Positions 34,247 through 42,634 of a DNA stretch of 64,000 bases are shown piece after piece; position 1 is the stretch's first letter; every line of letters starts with the position of its first letter. The position numbers and the translations under genes were made by a program. The notes under the pieces are model-generated. The model was not told the DNA's origin. It saw only the letters and a list, made by a program, of their open reading frames with translations, and did no database searches. The stretch covers positions 930,001 through 994,000 of the forward strand of contig NZ_QEOP01000002.1 of the NCBI RefSeq assembly GCF_003097495.1, given 5' to 3'. This stretch comes from Amnibacterium flavum (GTDB taxonomy: Bacteria > Actinomycetota > Actinomycetes > Actinomycetales > Microbacteriaceae).

Positions 34247-34942
34247 GTGACGGCGCGTACTCGGGGCAGGCGGATGGGCCCGGCGGCTCTTGTCGTCCTC
34301 GCCATCGTCGTCGCGCTCTCCCTGTGGGTGGCCGCGCGGGGACAGAACGCCGACGCCCAGGGGGCTCCGTCGGAGTCGTGGGCGGGGGGTTCCGACCTCA
34401 CCTCCGCCGTCCTCGCCCTTCCGGCAGCGGGCGGATCGGTTGCGGGATACGAGAGGGACGCGTTCGGCGATGGCTGGAAGGATCCGGATCGGAACGGCTG
34501 CGACGCCCGCAACGACATCCTGGCGAGGGATCTGACCTCGGTGACCTTCCGCCCCGGCACGCACGACTGCGTCGTCACGAGCGGCGTCCTCAGAGACCCG
34601 TACACCGCGACCGTCATCGACTTCGTGCGCGGCGACTCGACCTCCGAGCTCGTGCAGATCGATCACGTCGTCCCGCTCAGCTGGGCGTGGAATCACGGCG
34701 CTGCGGTCTGGGACGATGCGACGCGCGAGCTGTTCGCCAACGATCCGGTCAACCTGCTCGCCGTCGACGGCCCGACCAATTCGTCGAAGTCCGACTCGGG
34801 TCCTGCCGAATGGATGCCGCCCGACCCCTCGTATCACTGCGCCTATGCGAGCAGGTTCACCGAGGTGCTGACGGAGTACCGGCTCGGCATCGACGACGCC
34901 GACCGAGCGTCGCTGCTCGACATCGCGGCCGCCTGCGCCTGA
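34247..34942 (+). CDS. Secreted/anchored HNH (DUF1524, GmrSD C-terminal type) nuclease-like protein
   Basis: The 231-residue protein has an N-terminal signal or anchor (PAALVVLAIVVALSLWVAA, residues about 11-29). A DUF1524-type domain follows, with RNGCDARNDILARDL, the HNH-like core VQIDHVVPLSWAWNHG, and FANDPVNLLAVDGPTNSSKSDSGPAEWMPP, ending in a cysteine-containing helix. Family members include extracellular nucleases; catalytic His and Asn are present here. It is probably exported and degrades or nicks DNA at the cell surface. The GTG at 34247 lies six bases after TAGCCT. Confidence 0.87.
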   Translation: MTARTRGRRMGPAALVVLAIVVALSLWVAARGQNADAQGAPSESWAGGSDLTSAVLALPAAGGSVAGYERDAFGDGWKDPDRNGCDARNDILARDLTSVTFRPGTHDCVVTSGVLRDPYTATVIDFVRGDSTSELVQIDHVVPLSWAWNHGAAVWDDATRELFANDPVNLLAVDGPTNSSKSDSGPAEWMPPDPSYHCAYASRFTEVLTEYRLGIDDADRASLLDIAAACA

Positions 34943-35041
34943 GGGGCGACATCCTCCACACCCCCGGACTGCGCACGAGTTCTCCTCGGCAGGCGGCGCG
35001 ATCGGCGGGGCGCCGGATCCGCGCTGGAAGAGTCCCGTGGC

Positions 35042-35449
35042 ATGACGAACGATCTCTTCACCGAACCCGTGTCCACCGGCGACGACCTCCTGGAGCGTGT
35101 CGCCGGGCTCCTGGGAACCGCTGTGCGCCACCAGTTCTGGCTGCTGTTCATCGATGCCGACGGGCGGCAGCTGCAGACCCTCGTCCCCATCGACGGCGTA
35201 CCCGACTCACCGGGCCCGCAGGAGGCGCTCCGTTTCGCCCCCATGCTCGACTGGCTCGCCGAGGGCGAGGGTGCGCATTCCGTGGCCTTCGTGATCGAGC
35301 GGCCGGGGGATCGCGAGTTCGGTGAGAACGATCTCGCCTGGGCACGCGTGCTCGCCGAGGCCGCGTCGTTCATCGAGCTGCCGGTGCGCGGACTCGTCGT
35401 CATGCACACCGACGGGGTGCGCTGGCTTGCGGCCGACGACTACGCCTGA
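35042..35449 (+). CDS. Conserved hypothetical protein
   Basis: The 135-residue protein (MTNDLFTEPVSTGDDLLERVAGLL, HQFWLLFIDADGRQLQTLVPIDGVPD, AHSVAFVIERPGDREFGENDLAWARVLAEAASF, VRGLVVMHTDGVRWLAADDYA) looks like a compact alpha/beta domain. I recognise it only as an actinobacterial hypothetical protein. The ATG at 35042 has GGAAGAG upstream. Its last 10 bp overlap the end of the convergent MFS gene. Confidence 0.78.
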   Translation: MTNDLFTEPVSTGDDLLERVAGLLGTAVRHQFWLLFIDADGRQLQTLVPIDGVPDSPGPQEALRFAPMLDWLAEGEGAHSVAFVIERPGDREFGENDLAWARVLAEAASFIELPVRGLVVMHTDGVRWLAADDYA

Positions 35450-36858
35450 CTCGGAGCAGTCCCGTCCGAAGGCCTGGCACCGTCGGCAGCGGACTCCGCG
35501 GCCGGGTCGATCTTGGCGGCGCGGTTGCTGATGCCGATCGCCGAAGTGACGGCGCCGAGAACGAGCAGCGTCGCCGCGACGACGAGCACCCGGCGGAACC
35601 CGTCGAGGTCGAGCGGCCCGGCGAGGATCGAGCCGAGGAACGCGATCGCGATGAGACCGGCGACCCGTGAGACGGCGTTGTTGACAGCGGAGGCGATGCC
35701 GCTGCGGGACGAGTCGACGGCGCTCAGCACCGCGGAGGTGAGGGGCGCGACGGTGATCGTGATGCCGAGTCCGAAGACGACGAGACCGGGCAGGAGCTGC
35801 CACCAGAACGAGAAGTCCGAGCCGACGAGGAACATGCTGGTGACCCCGACCGCCGCGACGGCGGGACCGATCGCCATGAACCAGCGCGGACCGTAGCGCC
35901 CTGCCAGGGAGCCGAACGTGCCCGAGAGGAAGAGCGGGATCAGGGCGCCGGGCAGGCTGGCGAGCCCGGCGAGGATCGCCGGTGCGCCGACGACCTGCTG
36001 GAGGTAGAGGGTCACGACCAGCGGCGCGAGGGACAGCGCGGCGTAGATGAACGCGGTCGCCAGGTTGCCGACCGCGAAGTTGCGGACCGAGAACAGCGAC
36101 AACGGGAGCATCGGGTGCGGTGCGCGCCGTTCCCAGAGCAGGTACGCGACGAACGAGGCGAGGCCGACGACGAGGGGCACGAGCACCGCCGGGCTGAGCC
36201 AGCCGAGCCGTTCGCTCTCGATCAGCGCGAACACGGGACCCGCCAGACCCACCGATCCGAGCACGGCGCCGAGGATGTCGATCCGGACGCCGGAGTGACT
36301 GCCGGCCGGGTCGGAGACGCGGCGCAGAAGAAGGATCGTGACGAGGATCGGCACGACGTTGGCACCGAAGATCCACCGCCACCCGACGAGGTCGACGAGG
36401 GCGCCGCCGAAGACGGGTCCCGCGATGAAGGCGACGCCGGTCCACCCCGTCCACAGCCCGATCGCGCGGGAGCGGAGCGCCCCGTCGAAGTTGGAGGTGA
36501 TGATGGCGAGCGAGCTCGGGACGAGCAGCGCCCCACCGATTCCCTGCACGACGCGCGCAGCGATCAGGAGCCCCGCGCTCGGTGCGATGGCGCAGGCAAC
36601 CGAGGCGATGCCGAAGATGACGAGACCCGCGGCGAGGACTCTCACCCTGCCGAAGGAGTCCGAGATCGATCCGGCCAGGAGGATGAGCGAGGCGAGGGTC
36701 AGCAGGTACCCGTCGAGCACCCATTGGCTCGTGACGACGCCTCCACCGAGTTCGTCGACGATCGCCGGGAGCGCCACGTTGACGATCGACCCGTCGAGGA
36801 ACGGGACGAACGACGCGAGGATCGCGACGATCAGGATCGAGCGTTGGCGGCTGTTCAC
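35440..36858 (-). CDS. MFS drug/proton antiporter (DHA2, EmrB/QacA type)
   Basis: This 472-residue membrane protein shows about 14 spans. The DHA2 signatures are ILASFVPFLDGSIVNVALPAIVDELGGG (TM1), WVLDGYLLTLASLILLAGSISDSFGRVRVLAAG (motif A region) and GPVFGGALVDLVGWRWIFGANVVP (motif C). It should export a drug or metabolite using the proton gradient. The GTG at 36858 follows AAGGAG. It lies 46 bp after the small lipoprotein gene on the same strand, so both may be co-expressed. Confidence 0.92.
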   Translation of the reverse strand: MNSRQRSILIVAILASFVPFLDGSIVNVALPAIVDELGGGVVTSQWVLDGYLLTLASLILLAGSISDSFGRVRVLAAGLVIFGIASVACAIAPSAGLLIAARVVQGIGGALLVPSSLAIITSNFDGALRSRAIGLWTGWTGVAFIAGPVFGGALVDLVGWRWIFGANVVPILVTILLLRRVSDPAGSHSGVRIDILGAVLGSVGLAGPVFALIESERLGWLSPAVLVPLVVGLASFVAYLLWERRAPHPMLPLSLFSVRNFAVGNLATAFIYAALSLAPLVVTLYLQQVVGAPAILAGLASLPGALIPLFLSGTFGSLAGRYGPRWFMAIGPAVAAVGVTSMFLVGSDFSFWWQLLPGLVVFGLGITITVAPLTSAVLSAVDSSRSGIASAVNNAVSRVAGLIAIAFLGSILAGPLDLDGFRRVLVVAATLLVLGAVTSAIGISNRAAKIDPAAESAADGARPSDGTAPSQA

Positions 36859-36904
36859 GGAACTCCTTCTGTGCCGGAGCGCGTGGACGCGCCGTCGGCG
36901 TCGT

Positions 36905-37282
36905 CTATCCGGTGACCTCGAGGGTGAACTCGATCGTCTCGTCGGACGCGCTGTCGGTGAGAGTGACCTGGGTGGTCCCCGCACTGATGGGCTTGATGCC
37001 CGGATTGAATTCTGCGCTCCCGTCGTCCTTGCCGGGGACGAACTCGGCGATCGCGGTGTCGGCCACCTCGCCCGTCCACGCCTTCGGGTCCTCGGCGCTG
37101 AGGTCGAGGACGGTGCCGATCGGCAGCGATACGGTCGTGCCGTCGAGGCTCGAGTCGAGTGTGACGATGACGGGTGCGACGACCGAGCCCGTCGCCGAGG
37201 GCTCGGGCGAGGGCGACGAGCAGCCGGCGAGAGCGAGGGTCGCGGCGAGGGCCGCGACGACGAACGATTTCCTGAGCGACAT
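36905..37282 (-). CDS. Small lipoprotein of unknown function
   Basis: The 125-residue protein has a clear lipoprotein signal: MSLRKSFVVAALAATLALAGC, with the lipobox LAGC at residues about 18-21. A Ser/Pro linker precedes a beta-rich domain (VIVTLDSSLDGTTVSLPIGTVLDL, then GTTQVTLTDSASDETIEFTLEV). This looks like an Ig-like or inhibitor-type fold. The ATG at 37282 has GGAGGGG upstream; a longer open frame exists but is not protein-like. It precedes the MFS exporter gene. Confidence 0.82.
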   Translation of the reverse strand: MSLRKSFVVAALAATLALAGCSSPSPEPSATGSVVAPVIVTLDSSLDGTTVSLPIGTVLDLSAEDPKAWTGEVADTAIAEFVPGKDDGSAEFNPGIKPISAGTTQVTLTDSASDETIEFTLEVTG

Positions 37283-37467
37283 GGGGTCCCCTCCGACCGG
37301 TGCTGTCGATGGGTCCGCGGAAGCCCGGCGGACCCGCACATCGGTGCGGTCGCGGTGTCGGCGGCCGCACTTCCCGTGCGCGCTCACGCTACTCCCAGCG
37401 AGGGTGGAGCATCGGGAACGACACCGCACCCCAGCGCGTCGCCGTCACATAGGGCAGGATCGAGCAG

Positions 37468-39960
37468 ATGAGCCTCGTCGACCGCATGCCCGCGACCGAC
37501 GATCCCGATGCCGCGTACGAGGGCTTCACGGGATGGGCGGCCGACGAGGGCTTCACGCTCTATCCGGCACAGGATGAGGCGGTGCTCGAGATCGCCACGG
37601 GCGCGAACCTGATCCTCGCGACACCGACGGGGAGCGGGAAGTCGCTCGTGGCCGTCGCAGCCCATGCGACAGCCCTCGCGCAGGGCAGACGCAGCTACTA
37701 CACCGCTCCGATCAAGGCGCTGGTGAGCGAGAAGTTCTTCGCTCTCGTCGACATCTTCGGCGCGGAGAACGTGGGGATGGTGACGGGGGACTCATCCGTC
37801 AACTCGCACGCCCCCATCATCTGCTGCACCGCGGAGATCCTGGCCAATCTCGCGCTGCGGCGCGGCGCCGACGCAGAGGTCGACCAAGTGGTGATGGACG
37901 AGTTCCACTTCTACTCCGACCCCGACCGCGGGTGGGCGTGGCAGGTTCCGCTCCTCCTCCTCAGCCGGGCGCAGTTCGTACTGATGTCGGCGACCCTCGG
38001 CGACATGTCGAGCATCGCCGCCGACCTCTCGCGGCGCACGGGTCGGCCGACCGCTCAGGTGACGGGGGTCGACCGTCCGATCCCGCTGCACTACTACTAC
38101 GTCACCACACCCGTGCAGGAGACCGTCGAGGACCTGCTGCACAGCGCTCAGGCCCCCGTCTACATCGTGCACTTCTCGCAGGCCGCCGCCATGGAGCGGG
38201 CTCAGGCCCTCTCGAGCATCAAGGTGCTCGACAGGGAAGGACGCGACCGCATCGGCGAGGAGATCGGCGGCTTCCGATTCACGACTGCGTTCGGCCGCAC
38301 CCTCAGCCGCCTGCTGAGATCGGGCATCGGCGTGCACCACGCGGGGATGCTGCCCAAGTACCGCCGGCTCGTCGAGCAGCTCGCCCAGCGCGGACTGCTG
38401 CGCGTCATCTGCGGCACCGACACGCTGGGGGTCGGAATCAACGTCCCCATCCGGACCGTCCTGCTCACCGCGCTGACGAAGTACGACGGCACCCGGATGC
38501 GTCAGCTCACGGCCCGGGAGTTCCACCAGATCGCCGGCCGCGCCGGCCGGGCGGGCTTCGACACCGCGGGCACCGTCGATGTGCAGGCGCCGGAGCACGA
38601 GATCGAGAACGCCAAGCAGATCGAGAAGGCCGGCGACGACCCAAAGAAGCGCCGCAAGATCATCCGCAAGAAGGCGCCGGAGGGCTTCGTCTCGTGGGGC
38701 GAGCCGAGCTTCCGCAAGCTGGTCGACGCCGACCCCGAGCCGCTCTCGAGCAGCATGGTGCTCACCTCGGCGATGCTCGTGAACGTCATCGCGCGCGGAG
38801 GCGACGTGTTCGGCAACGTGCGCTCACTGGTCTTCGACAATCACGAACCGCGCGCCCGGAAGTATGCACTGGCCCGGCGTGCGATCGGCATCTACCGGAC
38901 CCTGGTGGCCGCGGGCGTCGTCGAGAACATCGACGGCGAGATCCGGCTGACGGTCGACCTCGCCCCCGACTTCGCCCTCAATCAGCCGCTGTCGCCCTTC
39001 GCTCTCGCGGCTCTCGAGCTGCTCGACCGTGACGCGCCGACCTACGCGCTCGATGCGGTCAGCGTGATCGAATCGACCCTCGACGACCCCCGGGCGGTGC
39101 TGTCGCAGCAGGAGTACATCGCGCGCGGCGAGGCCGTCGCCGCGATGAAGGCCGACGGCGTCGAGTACGAGGAGCGGATGGCGGCGCTCGAGGAGGTCAC
39201 CTACGCGAAGCCGCTCGCCGAGTTGCTCGACGCCGCATTCGAGACGTTCGCGAGCAGCCAGCCGTGGGTTCGCGACTTCGCTCTCCGACCCAAGTCGGTG
39301 GTCCGCGACATGTTCGAGCGGGCGATGTCCTTCGGCGAGTTCGTCTCGTTCTACAGTCTCGGACGCAGCGAGGGACTCGTCCTGCGCTATCTGTCCGATG
39401 CCTTCCGGGCGATCCGGCAGACCGTTCCTCCCGAGGCGAAGTCCGAGGAGCTGCTCGACATCATCGAGTGGCTGGGCGAACTCGTCCGCCAGGTGGACTC
39501 GAGTCTGGTCGACGAGTGGGAGCAGTTGATCGCCCCGACCGCTGATCCCGAGGCGCCGGTCGTCCCGCCGGCACCGCCGAGCGTGCTCACCAACCGGCGC
39601 GCGTTCATGGTGCTCATCCGCAACGAGATGTTCCGCCGCGTCCAGCTGGCCGCCCTCGACAAGGCCGACGATCTCGCAGCCCTCGAATCGCACGGCGGTC
39701 TCGACGCCGAGGCGTGGGGCGACGCGCTCGACAGGTACTACGGCGAGCACGACTCGATCGGGACGGGGCCGGCCGCCCGAGCTCCCTCGATGCTGGTCGT
39801 CGACGAGGCGCGCGCGTCGGAGGGCGTGTGGGGTCTTGAGCAGATCATCGACGATCCCACGGGCGACCACGACTGGCGGATCCGCGCCGAGGTGGACCTG
39901 GCAGCGTCGGACGAGGCGGGCACCGCGGTGGTCCGCACGCTCGACGTCATCCGACTCTGA
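37468..39960 (+). CDS. Ski2-like DEAD/DEAH helicase with DUF3516 domain
   Basis: The 830-residue protein has SF2 motifs: LYPAQDEAVLEI, Walker A LATPTGSGKSLVAV, Ia YYTAPIKALVSEKF, DEFH box VVMDEFHFYSDPDRGW, III LMSATLGD, V TDTLGVGINVPIRTV and VI FHQIAGRAGRAGFDT. The C-terminal half from about residue 450 is the DUF3516 region characteristic of Actinobacteria. It probably remodels RNA or RNA-protein complexes, as suggested by its Ski2 relatives; no direct evidence. The ATG follows CAGGAT by seven bases. It ends in repeat cluster 3. Confidence 0.92.
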   Translation: MSLVDRMPATDDPDAAYEGFTGWAADEGFTLYPAQDEAVLEIATGANLILATPTGSGKSLVAVAAHATALAQGRRSYYTAPIKALVSEKFFALVDIFGAENVGMVTGDSSVNSHAPIICCTAEILANLALRRGADAEVDQVVMDEFHFYSDPDRGWAWQVPLLLLSRAQFVLMSATLGDMSSIAADLSRRTGRPTAQVTGVDRPIPLHYYYVTTPVQETVEDLLHSAQAPVYIVHFSQAAAMERAQALSSIKVLDREGRDRIGEEIGGFRFTTAFGRTLSRLLRSGIGVHHAGMLPKYRRLVEQLAQRGLLRVICGTDTLGVGINVPIRTVLLTALTKYDGTRMRQLTAREFHQIAGRAGRAGFDTAGTVDVQAPEHEIENAKQIEKAGDDPKKRRKIIRKKAPEGFVSWGEPSFRKLVDADPEPLSSSMVLTSAMLVNVIARGGDVFGNVRSLVFDNHEPRARKYALARRAIGIYRTLVAAGVVENIDGEIRLTVDLAPDFALNQPLSPFALAALELLDRDAPTYALDAVSVIESTLDDPRAVLSQQEYIARGEAVAAMKADGVEYEERMAALEEVTYAKPLAELLDAAFETFASSQPWVRDFALRPKSVVRDMFERAMSFGEFVSFYSLGRSEGLVLRYLSDAFRAIRQTVPPEAKSEELLDIIEWLGELVRQVDSSLVDEWEQLIAPTADPEAPVVPPAPPSVLTNRRAFMVLIRNEMFRRVQLAALDKADDLAALESHGGLDAEAWGDALDRYYGEHDSIGTGPAARAPSMLVVDEARASEGVWGLEQIIDDPTGDHDWRIRAEVDLAASDEAGTAVVRTLDVIRL

Positions 39961-39995
39961 CCCGATCCCGCCAGCCCGAGCCCGCCCGCACAGGC

Positions 39996-40062
39996 TTGCC
40001 CGCTGAGCCCGTCGAAGCGAAGGCCCCCGCCAGGGCCCGCCCGCTGAGCGCAGCGAAGCGAA
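39996..40062. repeat. Intergenic repeat cluster 3 (two copies)
   Basis: Two copies of the intergenic motif lie between the convergent DUF3516 helicase and YozE-like genes, near 39998-40023 and 40035-40062. They read CCCGCTGAG, five variable bases, CGAAGCGAA. They differ from clusters 1 and 2 by GTT to GCT and AAAC to AAGC changes, a sub-variant also seen in part of cluster 4. Confidence 0.8.
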
Positions 40063-40071
40063 CGGCGACCG

Positions 40072-40323
40072 TCAGCCGCCGAAGCCCTCCGGCCGATCCG
40101 AGGTCGGCGACGGCTGCGCCGATGCGGTGAACTCCGACCATGCCCGGTCGTATCGTGCCTTCTCCTCCGGCGATGCGTTCTCGAAGTAGCCGTCGAAGAT
40201 CGGCTTGCCGCCCGAGTCGGGGAAGTCGCCGGCCGCGGCGATGTCGGCCGCGAACGCGCCGACCTCGTCGTCGCGGCCCTTCTGCTCGGACAGCCAGTGG
40301 GGGAAGGTGGCGGTTGCGGTCAT
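40072..40323 (-). CDS. YozE SAM-like fold small protein
   Basis: The 83-residue protein FPHWLSEQKGRDDEVGAFAAD, then DFPDSGGKPIFDGYFENAS, then ARYDRAWSEFTA has the spacing of aromatic and acidic residues seen in Bacillus YozE (F..WL, D.IG.FA.D, FP, W..Y), a small sterile-alpha-motif-like helical domain of unknown function. The match is by eye and moderate. The ATG at 40323 overlaps the stop of the gene before it (ATGA). The C-terminal tail is Ser/Pro-rich. Confidence 0.72.
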   Translation of the reverse strand: MTATATFPHWLSEQKGRDDEVGAFAADIAAAGDFPDSGGKPIFDGYFENASPEEKARYDRAWSEFTASAQPSPTSDRPEGFGG

Positions 40324-40511
40324 GATTCGTCCTCTCGTCCTTCTGGGTCGAGGTCGGGTGTGGCCGACTCGTAATCGTCGTCCAGTTCGTCCTCCTCGGA
40401 GATGGGCCGTCGATGCTCGGTTCCCGGGGGAGCGGGCGCCGCGGTGGCGCCGCCGTTCATATCGGGGATGAGCGCGTACGGATCGGGTTCACCGAAACCA
40501 GGTCGTGACAT
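40320..40511 (-). CDS. Small acidic hypothetical protein
   Basis: The 63-residue protein (MSRPGFGEPDPYALIPDMNGG, then ISEEDELDDDYESATPDLDPEG) is acidic and probably disordered. AAGGAGCACCAC precedes the ATG at 40511, and its stop overlaps the YozE-like start, so the two are coupled. The length and composition resemble the small acidic genes at 29960-30390. No function is known to me. Confidence 0.68.
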   Translation of the reverse strand: MSRPGFGEPDPYALIPDMNGGATAAPAPPGTEHRRPISEEDELDDDYESATPDLDPEGREDES

Positions 40512-40619
40512 GTGGTGCTCCTTGTTCCTTCGATGGATCATGGGCGGCCGGGCTTGTGCTCAGAGAGCCGGCGGGCCCGACCATACCCCTGGCGCCTCCT
40601 CGGGCGGCGGCCGATTCGG

Positions 40620-40817
40620 TCAGACGGCTCCGTCGCCGGCCGGTGCGTCGGGCGCGCCCGCACTGTCATCGCCGCCTTCGAGTTCGGCGTCCTGCGGGTC
40701 GACGTCGGAGGGGGCCGGGACTCCCGTGCTGAACCCCGTCGCTCCGGCGCTGCCATCGGGGGGCAGCGTGCCGCCGATGATGCCGCTCAGGTCGGGTTCG
40801 ATGTTCGGGTCGCTCAT
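40620..40817 (-). CDS. Small acidic hypothetical protein
   Basis: The 65-residue protein begins MSDPNIEPDLSGIIGGTLPPDG and continues as an acidic, Gly/Ala/Pro-rich tail. GAGGAGGA lies just upstream of the ATG at 40817, supporting translation. It precedes two more small genes on the same strand, separated from them by 108 bp. It is likely disordered; function unknown. Confidence 0.62.
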   Translation of the reverse strand: MSDPNIEPDLSGIIGGTLPPDGSAGATGFSTGVPAPSDVDPQDAELEGGDDSAGAPDAPAGDGAV

Positions 40818-41002
40818 GGTCGTCCTCCTCGTGCTCGCCCTCGGTTTCCGAGGTCACCCCAGCCAACGACGGGAGCCCTGCCGAATCAAGGACACTCACG
40901 ATGCCCTCAGCAACTCGACAGCGGGATGGGTGGCCGCGTCGGGGAGCCGTTCAGGAGGGCTCCCTCTCGGTTTCGCAGCCGAGGCGTGAAAGGGTTGACC
41001 CG

Positions 41003-41833
41003 ATGTCGGACATCGCAGCGCAGCCGAAGACCCGGGAGAGCGGCACCGCACCCTGGGGTGTGATCCCCGCAGCCGGAGTGTCGGTCTCCGCGTTCCTGCT
41101 CTTCGCGGTCCAGCAGCCGATCCCGGGGTATCTGGTCCTCGTGGCGAGCATCGCCGTCGCGTTCGCGGCGGGGCGAGAGCTCGGCAAGGACCTGCTTCTG
41201 ATCGGAGTGGGTCTCGGGATCGTCAGCTCGGTCTCGGTGGAGGCGAATCTCGAGTGGGGCAACATCGTCCTGCTCGGTTTCGTTCTGACCGCGGCCGTCG
41301 TCGTGCCCTTCGTGCTCGACCGGTACGTGTACAAGCACCGCACGATCCAGTTCCCGGTGCGCCGGCGCGAACCCTGGACGAGGCTGGAGAAGAGCTACCT
41401 CGGCATCGCGGTCGTGCTCGCCTACCTGATCCTCCCCGTCTACTTCATCGGGTCGGGCGCCTACCGCAACTGGCCCGCGGTGCACGAGTGGCACGAGATC
41501 GCTCGGCTGTTTGTCGGCGTCAACGCGGTCGGCATCTGGGACGAGCTGTTCTTCATCTGCATCGTGTTCACCCTGTTCCTGCGACACTTCCCCCTCTGGG
41601 TGGCGAACATCCTGCAGGCCGTCGTCTTCGTCTCGTTCCTGTGGGAGCTGGGATACCGCGAGTGGGGACCTGCGATCACGATTCCATTCGCCCTGATCCA
41701 GGCCTACATCTTCACCAAGACCCGTTCCCTCGTCTACGTGATCTGCGTGCACCTGCTGTTCGACCTGTTCGTCTTCCTGGTCATCGTGCGCGCCCACAAC
41801 CCGGGAGCCATCCCGATCTTCCTGTTCAACTGA
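41003..41833 (+). CDS. CPBP-family-like membrane protein (glutamic-type intramembrane protease)
   Basis: The 276-residue protein has about seven hydrophobic segments. Two motifs resemble the CPBP (Abi) family: VGIWDELFFICIVFTLFLR, with DE in place of the usual EE and R at the expected distance, and VYVICVHLLFDLFVFLVIV, with H and D in the last conserved helix. CPBP proteins cleave or process membrane substrates. The EE to DE change leaves one glutamate, so activity is uncertain. The ATG at 41003 has AAAGGG about ten nucleotides upstream. Confidence 0.8.
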   Translation: MSDIAAQPKTRESGTAPWGVIPAAGVSVSAFLLFAVQQPIPGYLVLVASIAVAFAAGRELGKDLLLIGVGLGIVSSVSVEANLEWGNIVLLGFVLTAAVVVPFVLDRYVYKHRTIQFPVRRREPWTRLEKSYLGIAVVLAYLILPVYFIGSGAYRNWPAVHEWHEIARLFVGVNAVGIWDELFFICIVFTLFLRHFPLWVANILQAVVFVSFLWELGYREWGPAITIPFALIQAYIFTKTRSLVYVICVHLLFDLFVFLVIVRAHNPGAIPIFLFN

Positions 41834-41901
41834 CGGCGCGGACCCACCCGGCGGCTCGAATCCACCGGCGGTCCGAGCCGTCCTCCGACGAAATGGCAGT
41901 G

Positions 41902-42627
41902 ATGAGCAAGTCAGACAAGAAGTCCGTGTCCGATTCGGGCCGTAAGAGCAGGAAGGCCGAGGCGACCGTCGAGGAGCTCACGGCAGCGGTCACCGACACC
42001 GCCCGCATCGCGAGCGATGCCGCACTCAGATCGAACGCCGCGACGGCGAAGGCGGTGCGCAAGCGCGAGGCGCTCAAGGTCGCCCGTGCCAGAGCCGAGG
42101 CGGCCGCGGAGGACGCCGCTGAAGCGCGCGCCGCGCTCGACACGGCCAAGGCGGCCGCGAAGAAGGCGCTGCGCGAGGAACGGAGGGCGGACGAGGCGGC
42201 AGCCAAGGCGAAGCGCAAGCGGCGCAAGGCCGAGGCGGCGGCCGCCGTCGCATTCGGCGCGGCGGCGGATGCCCGTTCCGCGCTCGACGCGCATCCGCTG
42301 CCTCTTGCGGCGCAGGAGGCCACCGCGGGCGATGCCGACGCCGGAGCGATCCCCTCGGAGCTGACCGAGCCGGAGGGAGCCCCCGTCGCTCCCGTGCCGG
42401 TCGAGGATGTGCCGGCCTCACCCGAGGACATCCCCATCGCCTCGACCGGACCCGCCGTCTCGGGGGAGCCCGGGGACGGGCTGGGCGCGGCAGTGGACGG
42501 GACGCTCGCCCACCTGCGGGCTCTCGCCAAACAGCGCGGCCTGCGCGGCTACTCGGCGATGTCGAAGAGCCGCCTGCTCGAGGTGCTCAGCGCATCCGAG
42601 ACGGAGAGCAGCGCGGACAGGGCATGA
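41902..42627 (+). CDS. Ala/Lys/Arg-rich coiled-coil protein with C-terminal Rho_N/HeH-like motif
   Basis: The 241-residue protein is dominated by an Ala-rich, charged helix (about residues 20-130; AAEDAAEARAALDTAKAAAKKA), probably one long coiled coil, then an acidic Pro-rich linker. The last 35 residues, LRALAKQRGLRGYSAMSKSRLLEVL, match the Rho N-terminal/HeH SAP-like motif that binds nucleic acids. The C-terminal motif is the only recognisable domain. ATG candidates at 41893 and 41902 both lack a Shine-Dalgarno sequence. A role in nucleic-acid organisation is only an inference. Confidence 0.8.
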   Translation: MSKSDKKSVSDSGRKSRKAEATVEELTAAVTDTARIASDAALRSNAATAKAVRKREALKVARARAEAAAEDAAEARAALDTAKAAAKKALREERRADEAAAKAKRKRRKAEAAAAVAFGAAADARSALDAHPLPLAAQEATAGDADAGAIPSELTEPEGAPVAPVPVEDVPASPEDIPIASTGPAVSGEPGDGLGAAVDGTLAHLRALAKQRGLRGYSAMSKSRLLEVLSASETESSADRA

Positions 42628-42634
42628 TTCTCTC

